Shown piece after piece: positions 7,221-14,903 of a stretch of 64,000 bases of DNA; within the stretch, counting starts at the first letter, position 1, and the number at the start of each line of letters is the position of its first letter. The stretch comes from Companilactobacillus sp. (GTDB lineage Bacteria; Bacillota; Bacilli; Lactobacillales; Lactobacillaceae): NCBI RefSeq assembly GCF_022484265.1, contig NZ_JAKVLR010000001.1:682001-746000 (forward strand), written 5' to 3'. The translations under genes were made by a program, and so were the position numbers. A model generated the notes under the pieces. That model searched no databases, had not been told where the DNA came from, and saw only the letters and a list, made by a program, of their open reading frames with translations.

Positions 7221-8081
7221 CTATTGTTGATAATTCTCTTTCAAAAATGTCGTTAGATCAGTCGCAGATTTGCCCATGATCGTTTGATAATCGGAGCTGA
7301 TTTCATTGAGCAAACCTAGTTGACCAGCATGATACATCGAACTCAACATGTGACCTTCGCCACCTTGATCATAAGTCTGGCCAAATTCTACCAGCGTCAT
7401 TGGTTGATAACCAATTTCGTGACCGGATACGTTCGACAATACTTGTGCCAATTCAGGCATCGTGTAATTTCTATCTTGAGTTAAAGTATAAATCTTTCCT
7501 GGGACTCGCAATTTTTCAGTAGTAGCTACCGTAGCAAAAGCTTTGGCAGAATCTTCCAACGAAATAAACGATAACTTTTCATCGCCCATTGGGTAAATGA
7601 CATTTTTACGTTCAATCAATTCTGGTAAATAAGGAGCCAATGGATCAGCGTAGAGCGCATTTCTGATAATCGAATAGTTCAAATCAGTTTCAGCTAAACG
7701 CCTTGGCAAGTATCCGTAAAAAGCCGATAGGTCAAATGGATTGTTGACTTGATCAGAAATGAATCCCATGGCAATCATATGTCCTACTTCGGCCTTTTCA
7801 GCTGCCACGAGAACTTTTTCCAGCTCGCCGATTCGACTATAACTAGTGTGGCTCTTGCTTGGAACGTAAATAAAGACATCGGTTTCGGTCAGCAATTTGT
7901 CCAAGCTCTCTTCATCAAAAAAGTCGAATGGTTGAACGTCAAATCCTGAATCGATCAAATTTTGTGCCTTGTTGATCGAATGAACGCCCACGCGAACGTC
8001 CTTTGGATCGACGTACTGCTGCAGTTCATGAATGATCTTTGAACCTAGATGTCCAGTTCCACCTGTGATCGTATACTTCAT
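7221..8081 (-). CDS. SDR-family NAD(P)-binding oxidoreductase (NmrA/QorB-like)
   Basis: This 286-residue atypical short-chain dehydrogenase has the N-terminal Rossmann motif TGGTGHLGSKIIHEL and a substrate half with YSIIRNALYADPLAPYLPEL and FISLEDSAKAFATVA. This layout is that of the NmrA/QorB group (NADPH-dependent quinone reductases or redox sensors); it lacks a clear classical Tyr-x3-Lys pair. First gene of a two-gene operon with the MDR enzyme, with a GGAGGGAT ribosome site. It sits 19 bases from the end of the macrodomain gene, so all three may be co-transcribed. Confidence 0.82.
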   Translation of the reverse strand: MKYTITGGTGHLGSKIIHELQQYVDPKDVRVGVHSINKAQNLIDSGFDVQPFDFFDEESLDKLLTETDVFIYVPSKSHTSYSRIGELEKVLVAAEKAEVGHMIAMGFISDQVNNPFDLSAFYGYLPRRLAETDLNYSIIRNALYADPLAPYLPELIERKNVIYPMGDEKLSFISLEDSAKAFATVATTEKLRVPGKIYTLTQDRNYTMPELAQVLSNVSGHEIGYQPMTLVEFGQTYDQGGEGHMLSSMYHAGQLGLLNEISSDYQTIMGKSATDLTTFLKENYQQ

Positions 8082-8100
8082 GCGAATCCCTCCGTTTCAG

Positions 8101-8646
8101 TTAATACTTCAATTTTTTCAAATACTCGTTGTTGCCATGGTAATTTTCGATGTAGTCAGAATATGAATCGTACACCTTATTATCGTAACAAGTTAATAAG
8201 ATATCCATTGGATAATCATCATTGTCGACCAAGAAATTGCTAGTCGTGTTCAAGGCCACGATTGCTGCTTCAGCTAATGGATATCCATAAACGCCAGTTG
8301 AGATTGCTGAAAAAGCTATTCGGTGCAAGTCATGCTCTTTAGCCAATAACAACGAATTACGATAACAATTTTCTAGTTGTTTCTTATCTTCCAAGCTACC
8401 TGAATAAACTGGTCCGACTGTATGGATAATGTATTTTGAAGGTAAGTTGTAACCCTTAGTCAACTTAGCTTGACCAGTTTCACAGCCATTTAACTTTTTA
8501 CATTCTTCTAATAACTCTGGGCCGGCAGCCGCATGGATTGCTCCATCAACACCACCACCGCCTAACAAAGTTTTGTTGGCAGCATTAACGATGGCGTCAT
8601 AGGCTACTTGGGTAATATCTCTGATTTCAAATTTTAAGGTACTCAT
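8101..8646 (-). CDS. Macrodomain protein (O-acetyl-ADP-ribose deacetylase-like)
   Basis: This 181-residue single macrodomain shows the ADP-ribose pocket motifs in order: DAIVNAANKTLLGGGGVDGA (about 16-35), then TGQAKLTKGYNLPSKYIIH, VGPVY, and FSAISTGVYGYPLAEAA (about 108-124). Such proteins (YmdB/MacroD type) remove ADP-ribose or O-acetyl-ADP-ribose. Asn and Asp residues expected for catalysis are present (NAAN, GGGVD). It is probably cytosolic and may head the transcript that continues into the SDR and MDR genes. Confidence 0.88.
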   Translation of the reverse strand: MSTLKFEIRDITQVAYDAIVNAANKTLLGGGGVDGAIHAAAGPELLEECKKLNGCETGQAKLTKGYNLPSKYIIHTVGPVYSGSLEDKKQLENCYRNSLLLAKEHDLHRIAFSAISTGVYGYPLAEAAIVALNTTSNFLVDNDDYPMDILLTCYDNKVYDSYSDYIENYHGNNEYLKKLKY

Positions 8647-8734
8647 ATTCTCATCCCCATCTCGTTTAAGTTTATTTTAATACAATTATGATAAATTTAT
8701 CGTTATTAATTAAGTTCTACGAAGTTTTTGATAT

Positions 8735-8763
8735 AAAAATAGACCTAACAGCCGTCAGGTCTA
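8735..8763 (-). terminator. Terminator of the second WxL operon
   Basis: Minus-strand stem AGACCT (8757-8762) / AGGTCT (8741-8746) extended by CGGC/GTT pairs, then a T run. It lies 8 bases after the stop of the broken DUF916 gene. Confidence 0.75.
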
Positions 8764-8770
8764 AATTTGA

Positions 8771-9802
8771 TTAATGTCTTCTGCGATTCTTTTGGTTCTT
8801 TTGATTCAAGTAGATAATAATTCCTAACAGGATCAAGACAATGATGATTGCCACGATGATCCAGACGAAATAATTAGGTCCTTGCTTAACGTCAACCGCA
8901 GATTTATTCAATTTGCTTGCTTGTTTATCTGTAATTACAAAGTCTTTTGTAAAGTGCCAGTGGTATCTGCCCTTTTCAGCCGTTGCTGTAAGATCCAACG
9001 TATATTTCCCAGCTTTTAGAGCTTTGCCATTTGCACTAATTGGAAAGTCGAAGTTACTGTTAGGAGCCATGCTCATGTCATTTTTCTTAACAGTCATGAC
9101 CTTGTCTTTAGTGCCCTTGGTATTTACTTTTGCATTAACGTTTAGATTATGCATGATAGTTGGCTTTGTATTTTCCAAAGTCGCATTAACGTAGTTTCTA
9201 GCATTATATTGATTGGTCTTGACCTTCAATAATTTCATGTCAGGAGCTACGTAATCCTCATTAGAATGAAGTTGTAAACCAATTACATAAGCAAATTGGT
9301 TTTTGATAGAAACACCTTTGCTCTTGCTACTGTCGCTTTGAACCTTTTGAATTCTAACGCCACCTAAGATTACACCAGGAAATTCATTCTTGGGTACATT
9401 CAAGTGGAAAGTATATTCTTTGGTTGAATTTGCAGGAACTGAAACAGTGGTTGGTGCAGGTACGAGACTTTCAAGATTGTTTTGAGCGTCTAGTGATTTG
9501 TCAGGTTTGACTCCGTGGGTTGAATAATCGATCACACCATTACGGTTAGTCCCAGCACGGTTGATTGAAACCCGAAACTTGTTAGCCTTGGAATCACTAT
9601 TTTGAATCTTAACTGTCAAATCTTGACCTTCGTTTGGTTTAACCAACAAATCAAAATAAGTGAGTTTCTTGTCCAATTGATTATCAGCTTGATTTGCTGA
9701 AACTGTGAAATTTAAACTTTCAGCTTAAACATTCTGTCCGCCAAAAAAAATTCCCAGTATTGCCACGATTGAAAAACTCAATACTAGCCATATCTTTTTC
9801 AT
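8771..9802 (-). pseudogene. DUF916/DUF3324 surface protein broken by a TAA in the signal peptide
   Basis: An ATG at 9800-9802, 10 or so bases after a GAGGGG ribosome site, starts a signal peptide MKKIWLVLSFSIVAILGIFF. Codon 26 (9725-9727) is TAA. The same frame then continues with AESLNFTVSANQADNQLDKK and a complete DUF916 domain, a DUF3324 domain (SMAPNSNFDFPISANGKALK) and a C-terminal membrane helix with a basic tail, to 8771. The stop lies at the expected cleavage site (N-V-stop-A), where a Gln codon CAA could have become TAA. A TTG at 9674-9676 could start a 301-residue product, but it would have no signal peptide. It is a paralogue of the intact protein at 1573-2616 and is the last gene of the WxL operon. 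Confidence 0.85.
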
Positions 9803-9860
9803 ACTATTTGTTCCCCTCTATCGAACTTATCAAATAACTCCATTTACATTATAAGAATAA

Positions 9861-10556
9861 CTAACTTGGAGCATTGGTCAAGGACCAACTTAATGAACCG
9901 ACATAATGATCCGCTACAGCATTAGCAGTATCGTTTAATACTAATTGCGTTGGAGAATTACTATCTTGGTTCAAACCTATCGTCCAAGTACTTAATCCTG
10001 TGTTCTGTGGAGCCACAACGATATTTTCGTAGGATCCAATTGGGATCCTGAGAGTCTTGGATACTGGCGGAGCACTCACATTAGAACTAGGTTTTCTAAT
10101 TGCTTCTGTTCCTAGATACAAATAACCATTGTTGAGACTGGCACCAGTTTGTTCACCAATGAGTGAATCTGGTCTTAGTTGCAAGGTCCAACCATTGCCG
10201 TTAGCTCGAGAATCAGTTATTTGTACCATTGCGTGGGTGTTCTTAGCTGTCGCGGTTAGACCACCCTGCTTTAATTCATGTGTACCAAATCTTAAATTAC
10301 TTACATAATCTAAAGTCAAAGGACCAACTGAACCAGTACCATCGTTTCCTGGGTCATTAATATCGCCAGGATATGGCACGTCAGGATCATAAGGATCACG
10401 AATCATATTCGGGTCATTTGGAATTGGTCCTTGTTGTAAATTAACTGTCGCATTAGTCGTAAAGCTTTGAGCCGCCAATGCGTTAGTCGGGAAAACTGAA
10501 AAGGACAATATTGCACTTAGCAGTATTGAGCTTGACAGCATATAACTACGTCGCAT
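9861..10556 (-). CDS. WxL domain surface protein
   Basis: This 231-residue exported protein has a signal peptide (about 1-29, ending NALAA). An Asp/Pro-rich spacer (PNDPNMIRDPYDPDVPYPGD) is followed by a full WxL domain from LTLDYVSNLRFGTHEL. Both WxL motifs are present: GNGWTLQL and, at the C-terminus, VGSLSWSLTNAPS. WxL domains bind the wall through peptidoglycan and partner DUF916 proteins. It is the second of two WxL genes in the operon. Its own DUF916 partner downstream is broken, so the paralogue at 1.6 kb might substitute. Confidence 0.9.
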   Translation of the reverse strand: MRRSYMLSSSILLSAILSFSVFPTNALAAQSFTTNATVNLQQGPIPNDPNMIRDPYDPDVPYPGDINDPGNDGTGSVGPLTLDYVSNLRFGTHELKQGGLTATAKNTHAMVQITDSRANGNGWTLQLRPDSLIGEQTGASLNNGYLYLGTEAIRKPSSNVSAPPVSKTLRIPIGSYENIVVAPQNTGLSTWTIGLNQDSNSPTQLVLNDTANAVADHYVGSLSWSLTNAPS

Positions 10557-10599
10557 TATTGTCCTTTCCTGAAACTTATTTTATTTTGTTGATGAACAA

Positions 10600-11199
10600 T
10601 TATGCAGATGGTGCATCTGTTAATGTCCATGTAAGTGTTGAAACGTATGTACCTGCAACATTACCATCAGGAATAGCCAATTTTGCTGTTTCATCACCAG
10701 CATTGAATTTGTTGTTCCATGTACCAACACCATTGCCAGTAGTAGCAGTGAAGATTGGTTGAGCATCAGTGTTGATTGCAACGCTTTGTGTTGTAGGTGC
10801 ACCTGATTGGTTAGCTGCATCTTCTGATCCAACTGTACCATTAAGAGTTAGTACAGCACCTTTAAGAGATAAGCTTTGTGCCTTGTCATCGAATGTAGTA
10901 CCTGAAACTTGTACATTCCAACCTTGACCAACACCAGCATCAACAACTGTGATTGGATCATCAACAGATGATGCTTTAAGATTTAGTGCTGAACCATTCA
11001 GTGTATTTGTACCAAAATCAAGAACTGGTGCTTTTGTTAATTCAACTTTAGCATTTGGGTCTTTTTCCAAGTTTACTGTTGCTGTTGTGTCTCCAGTATT
11101 GTCTGTGATTGGTGCAGCGTTTGCTACGCCTACTCCTGTTGCTGATACGCCCATTACTACTGCGCCTAATACTGATGTTACCTTAATTAATTTTTTCAT
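10600..11199 (-). CDS. WxL domain surface protein
   Basis: This 199-residue exported protein has a signal peptide (about 1-28, ending VANAA) and a short Thr-rich spacer. A WxL domain follows from KAPVLDFGTNTL, with both motifs: GQGWNVQVSG and, at the end, STLTWTLTDAPSA. It has essentially the minimal size for a free-standing WxL domain, the type thought to coat the wall. Its start overlaps the end of the upstream LPQTN protein gene by 17 bases and has an AAAGGAGAGAG site, so the two are translationally coupled. Confidence 0.9.
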   Translation of the reverse strand: MKKLIKVTSVLGAVVMGVSATGVGVANAAPITDNTGDTTATVNLEKDPNAKVELTKAPVLDFGTNTLNGSALNLKASSVDDPITVVDAGVGQGWNVQVSGTTFDDKAQSLSLKGAVLTLNGTVGSEDAANQSGAPTTQSVAINTDAQPIFTATTGNGVGTWNNKFNAGDETAKLAIPDGNVAGTYVSTLTWTLTDAPSA

Positions 11200-11629
11200 T
11201 CTTCTCTCTCCTTTTGCCCTCTACTAGTAGATATATCACCCAGGTAAATAGTGCGAATATAAGTACTAACATCCCTAATAAGAGGCCTTCTTGTAGATTA
11301 TTGGTCTGTGGTAGCAAGCCTGATAATGCAGTTTTTGGTTGACTGCTTGCCGTAGTCGAACCTGGTGCTGTGGTAGTTTGGGTAGAACCACCATTGTTAC
11401 CATTTGTAGTTTGATTTCCATTTCCGGTGCCAGAGCCGTTCCCGTTACCGCCAGGATCGGTTGTGGAACCACCATTGCCGCCGTTACCGTCACCACCATT
11501 ATTATTAGTGGTGAGAGTAATGTCGTAGTAGCTAGATTGTGCATCAGCCAAGACATTCGTTGGAGATGATTGAAATAGCATCAACATAGGAAAAATTAGT
11601 AATATGAAAACACTAACTTTCTTCCACAT
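11183..11629 (-). CDS. Small LPxTG-type wall-anchored protein of the WxL operon
   Basis: This small exported protein has a signal peptide (MWKKVSVFILLIFPMLMLFQ...), then DAQSSYYDITLTTNN. A low-complexity Gly/Asn/Thr linker (GGDGNGGNGG and more) follows, and a sortase-type ending: LLPQTNN, a hydrophobic segment, and the tail GKRREKNEKIN. The sorting box reads LPQTN instead of LPxTG. WxL clusters often carry one such small anchored protein. I place the start at ATG 11627-11629 because AGGAGGG sits 5 bases before it. The ATG 27 bases upstream lacks a site. First gene of the operon. Confidence 0.8.
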   Translation of the reverse strand: MWKKVSVFILLIFPMLMLFQSSPTNVLADAQSSYYDITLTTNNNGGDGNGGNGGSTTDPGGNGNGSGTGNGNQTTNGNNGGSTQTTTAPGSTTASSQPKTALSGLLPQTNNLQEGLLLGMLVLIFALFTWVIYLLVEGKRREKNEKIN

Positions 11630-12002
11630 CACGACCCTCCTATATACATCAAACATTAATACTCCAATAATATATACGAATAAAATCGAATCCGCAATAA
11701 ATTTGATGTAAATAATTATTTGGTATAAACAAATTATACTATAAATATACTACCACTGGCTATGGTAACGGTTTCAAAAAAGGAAATTTTTTCTTTCAAA
11801 TTTTATACTCATTATTTACGACAATGAGTTTTAGTAATGTAATCTTTTTGGTATCAAAAATTGGCTATTGTTTACAATATTTTGTCATATTGTCCAAATT
11901 TCAATGTTTCAACTATTTAAAAATCAAACCTGAAAAAATGATATTTTTTTACATTTATTTTTTGAACAAATGTATATGTCATTACATATGACTGAGAAAA
12001 AT
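11630..12002 (-). other. Upstream region of the WxL operon
   Basis: About 370 AT-rich bases without a gene. On the minus strand it holds a consensus cre site (11762-11777) and a TATAAT-like box (11732-11737) before the LPQTN gene. The left part near 11940-12000 belongs to the space after the terminator of the oxidoreductase genes. Confidence 0.4.
11762..11777 (-). promoter_or_regulatory. Catabolite-responsive element (cre), candidate CcpA site
   Basis: TTGAAACCGTTACCAT on the minus strand matches the cre consensus WTGNAANCGNWNNCWW at every position. It lies about 135 bases upstream of the first gene of the WxL operon and 24 bases upstream of a TATAAT box, so carbon source may control surface protein expression. 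Confidence 0.55.
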
Positions 12003-12042
12003 AAAAAAGCATCCAACAAATTAATTGTTAGATGATTTTTTT
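12003..12042 (-). terminator. Terminator of the oxidoreductase pair
   Basis: Stem ATCTAACAA / TTGTTGGAT around TTAAT, flanked by T runs, directly at the stop codon of the 62-residue protein gene. Confidence 0.8.
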
Positions 12043-12229
12043 ACCAATTTGAGTGGTCCCACAGCCTTCCGTCCAACTCATGTTGGATTTGTTCAGAACG
12101 CTTTTGCTGTTCTTGGATCACTGTTTGCAGTGCATGTAAGAAAGCCCGATTTTCATATTCATTTTGTTTTTTCGATAGTGCTTTTACTTGTTCGATCAAC
12201 CAAATATTTTGATTACTCAAGGTTATCAT
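12041..12229 (-). CDS. Small coiled-coil protein coupled to the oxidoreductase
   Basis: This 62-residue highly charged protein is mostly predicted helix with heptad-like spacing (IWLIEQVKALSKKQNEYENR, then ALQTVIQEQQKRSEQIQHEL). No domain is recognised. Its ATG lies 17 bases inside the end of the upstream oxidoreductase frame (GAGG four bases before), and a terminator overlaps its stop, which is the usual layout of a real, translationally coupled last gene. It might be a partner or regulator of the enzyme, but this is only inferred from coupling. Confidence 0.5.
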   Translation of the reverse strand: MITLSNQNIWLIEQVKALSKKQNEYENRAFLHALQTVIQEQQKRSEQIQHELDGRLWDHSNW

Positions 12230-12914
12230 CCTCGCCTTCTTTGATCATTTGCAGCGTATCGTTCAATTGGTCTAGGTCATCGATCTGTTGCTGGAATGTG
12301 TCCAGAATCAGGTTACCTGTGGGCTTTTCATTCTTATTCAAACCTTCAACGAATTTTGCCAAATGTTCTGAAAACCAACTTTGGCGATTCTTCAATGAAT
12401 CTGGGAACTTTTGACTGATATAGCGCTGGTAGTCGATCAATAGCTGCATTTGTTGGTGCTCAGTCTTATACCAGAATTGGTCAACTAAAAACATTGGCAA
12501 AACTTTCATGTGCGCTCTTGAAGCAAAGGCACGATAAGGACTCAATAATTGATCCAAAGTCATATTTTCAGCACCGCCAACTTGGAAATCTTTTTCCGGT
12601 AAGCCTGTCGTTACTACTAGTCCAAACTCTTTATCTTCTAAATGGAATTGACCATCACCGTAAACGAAGTTTCGACTCATGACTTTATCCAGCCACTCTT
12701 TTAAGCCTGCTGGAGCTGAATACCAATATAGTGGGAATTGAAAAATGATCCGATCAGCGGATTCGAGCAGCTGTCTTTCAAGGTCAACTTCAATACTTTT
12801 GAGACCTTCAATGTGATGCCAAATAGCATCGGTCGATTCTGATCCCTTTTTTAAAAATTGTTGGGTCTGCGAACCGCTGATTTCTGGATGTGAGACTACG
12901 ATTAAAGTTTTGAT
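12213..12914 (-). CDS. NAD(P)H-dependent flavin oxidoreductase (NQO1/MdaB type), ATC at start
   Basis: The full flavodoxin-fold protein of 233 residues begins IKTLIVVSHPEISGSQTQQF and carries FQFPLYWYSAPAGLKEWLDK, then FVYGDG and LVVTTGL, all standard for the NAD(P)H quinone oxidoreductase / KefF group that uses FMN or FAD. The codon at the expected start (12912-12914) is ATC, preceded at ideal distance by AAGGTGATC, a near-perfect Shine-Dalgarno. No ATG, GTG or TTG lies upstream in frame before TAATAA. The first ATG downstream (12680) would delete the first 78 residues, including the flavin-binding part. Either a rare ATC start is used or the start codon is mutated. Confidence 0.75.
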   Translation of the reverse strand: MKTLIVVSHPEISGSQTQQFLKKGSESTDAIWHHIEGLKSIEVDLERQLLESADRIIFQFPLYWYSAPAGLKEWLDKVMSRNFVYGDGQFHLEDKEFGLVVTTGLPEKDFQVGGAENMTLDQLLSPYRAFASRAHMKVLPMFLVDQFWYKTEHQQMQLLIDYQRYISQKFPDSLKNRQSWFSEHLAKFVEGLNKNEKPTGNLILDTFQQQIDDLDQLNDTLQMIKEGEDDNLE

Positions 12915-13185
12915 ATGATCACCTTCAATGTGTTATTAAGTCAAGCATACCAGACTAGATAGCGTTTTCCATAGTAAATTATCTTTCATCATTAAATATT
13001 AAAAGTTGATTTACAAATAAGCGCTTCAACCAAATTTGATTGAGTTAATTCATATTTGAACCAATTAATTATTTTATTGATTTTTATAAATTGTTTCCTT
13101 AACCTTAAAGTATTGTTTAATTCATTTATGGGTGGGATACGTCATAGATCAGTTATCAATAAATAAATTATGGGGAATTTATGAA

Positions 13186-13911
13186 ATGAAAAAATCAACG
13201 ATTTTCTTTACTGCCACAGCAGCATTAGCTGCAACAGTCTTTTTTACATCCAATCAAACAGCTTCTGCGAGTGGAGTTGCCACAACCAAATCTGATGTAG
13301 CTATCACAAGTTTGTACAAAAATGATGGATCACCAGCTACTAGAGGATTGGCCGCTAATACGCCTTGGGCAGTCGGTGAAACAATTACGTTAGGCGGTGA
13401 AACTTATTATCAAGTTTCTACTAATGAGTACGTGAAAGCGGCGGATGTTTCGTATACTAATTACACTCCTGGCGACAACTCAAATGTAACCGTTACAATA
13501 AAAGCACCTTCAATTCCCATTTACAATGATGAAACAAACTGGGAATTTGACGGTCCTTGGATCGATGGAGGTTCAACGTACAAGGTAAATCGTGTTGTAT
13601 CAGATCAATACGGATTTACTTTCTATCAAATCTCAGGCCACGGCTGGGTCGAGGCACTTTTGGTAAACGTCCATGGAACTCCTAATAACGTCGAACACAT
13701 TGCTGACTTTAATCCAATGAAATACGCTGGATACGGTGATATGGCAGACGATGTTCGGAATATTTTGATTCAACAAGGAGCAGATTCATACTTAGTTTCT
13801 CAAATCCCTGATGAATATTTACAAACCGCGTCAACAATTTCAACACTGTTCGGTGAAGATGTTGGTGGTTTGTATCGAATGATTGAACAAAGTTATAAAC
13901 TAACTTATTAA
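13186..13911 (+). CDS. Exported SLAP-repeat protein, paralogue 1
   Basis: This 241-residue exported protein has a signal peptide MKKSTIFFTATAALAATVFF ending TASAS and an SLAP-type repeat (SLYKNDGSPATRGLAANTPW ... YYQVSTNEYVKAADVSY). A second SH3-like repeat (VTIKAPSIPIYNDE ... FYQISGHGWVEALLVNV) is followed by a C-terminal module of about 65 residues that I do not recognise. The start at ATG 13186 is chosen because it begins the signal peptide and follows GGGGA. The longer GTG frame from 13132 adds 18 residues that disrupt it. The next gene is a paralogue with the same three parts. Role: probably cell-wall bound through the repeats. Confidence 0.75.
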   Translation: MKKSTIFFTATAALAATVFFTSNQTASASGVATTKSDVAITSLYKNDGSPATRGLAANTPWAVGETITLGGETYYQVSTNEYVKAADVSYTNYTPGDNSNVTVTIKAPSIPIYNDETNWEFDGPWIDGGSTYKVNRVVSDQYGFTFYQISGHGWVEALLVNVHGTPNNVEHIADFNPMKYAGYGDMADDVRNILIQQGADSYLVSQIPDEYLQTASTISTLFGEDVGGLYRMIEQSYKLTY

Positions 13912-13919
13912 TTACCTTA

Positions 13920-13948
13920 ACTGTCCAAGCTGTTGGACAGTTTTTTTT
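13920..13948 (+). terminator. Terminator after SLAP paralogue 1
   Basis: Perfect 9-bp stem ACTGTCCAA / TTGGACAGT with loop GCTG and eight T. Confidence 0.9.
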
Positions 13949-14109
13949 AATATGTGTAATGTATTTTAACAACAAATCAAATTTGATCTACTCTAATATT
14001 TTCAGATTAAAAAAATTGTTTTTAATGATATTAAATAATTTATTGAAAACCTACTTGTGAATGATTATGCTTAAAGTAATCTTTAAACATTATTTGGAGG
14101 AATCCTATC

Positions 14110-14856
14110 ATGAAGAAATCTCTCATCTATTTGATTTCATCAAGTGTTGTGGCTGCTGGACTATTATTCTTTGCAAATCCTATGTCCGCTTCTGCTGCTG
14201 GCGTTGCTACTACACCTGGTGATATCTCGGTTACTCATTTATATACTAACGAAGGTAAATTGATCAGCAATCGTGGACTTAGTGCCAATACTGATTGGGC
14301 AGTCGGCCAAGTTATTTCTGTCGACAAAACAACTTTATTGCAAGTATCTACTAATGAATACGTTAAAGCTTCCGATGTAACTTATCCCAGTCATCCAAAA
14401 ACAGTCAATACGCCAGTTACTAACGTTGGTAATCCAAACGTGACTGTTTCGACTGCTTACCAAACTACGCCAGTATTTGACGATACAACTGGTAACGTTT
14501 CTAGTTATATCAATCATGGCGAAAGCTATAAAGTTGGTAGAATCATCAAAAACGCTAGTGGCGTAACTTTTTACCAAGTCTCAGCACATGGCTGGGTCGT
14601 TGATGGTTTGATCACTGTCTCAGGAACACCTGAATCAGTTGAATTATCGCCAAACTTTAATCCTGTTAATTCATATATGGGAACAACGCCTGATTCAATC
14701 AGACAATTGATTTCTGAATACAATTCCGTTAATACTAGAGTTCTAAATGCAATCCCAGATAACTTATTAACAACTGAATATACTATTTCAAATTATGCTG
14801 GTAAAGATCCATCAGGAACTTACATGCGTTTGAAAGCTTATTATCCAAATCTATAA
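14110..14856 (+). CDS. Exported SLAP-repeat protein, paralogue 2
   Basis: This 248-residue exported protein has the same layout as the gene before it: signal peptide (about 1-30, MSASAAG), SLAP-type repeat (HLYTNEGKLISNRGLSANTD-W ... LLQVSTNEYVKASDVTY), SH3-like repeat (AYQTTPVFDDTTG ... FYQVSAHGWVVDGLITV) and an unrecognised C-terminal module (SPNFNPVNSYMGTTPDSIRQ ... AIPDNLLTTEYTIS). The ribosome site is TTGGAGGAA, 6 bases before the ATG. Tandem duplication is clear from the shared order and motifs, although the sequences have diverged. Each copy has its own terminator, so they can be expressed separately. Confidence 0.78.
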   Translation: MKKSLIYLISSSVVAAGLLFFANPMSASAAGVATTPGDISVTHLYTNEGKLISNRGLSANTDWAVGQVISVDKTTLLQVSTNEYVKASDVTYPSHPKTVNTPVTNVGNPNVTVSTAYQTTPVFDDTTGNVSSYINHGESYKVGRIIKNASGVTFYQVSAHGWVVDGLITVSGTPESVELSPNFNPVNSYMGTTPDSIRQLISEYNSVNTRVLNAIPDNLLTTEYTISNYAGKDPSGTYMRLKAYYPNL

Positions 14857-14862
14857 CATACT

Positions 14863-14901
14863 AAAAGAGGCTTGATTCTTAAATGAATCAAACCTCTTTT
14901 T
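14863..14901. terminator. Bidirectional terminator between SLAP paralogue 2 and aspartokinase
   Basis: Stem AAAAGAGGCTTGATTC (14863-14878) / GAATCAAACCTCTTTT (14885-14900), flanked by A and T runs, two bases from the aspartokinase stop. Confidence 0.88.
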
Positions 14902-14903
14902 CG

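Noticed and set aside
11275..11556. 93-residue frame inside the LPQTN gene
   Set aside because: Shadow of the Gly/Asn-rich linker; no start signal.
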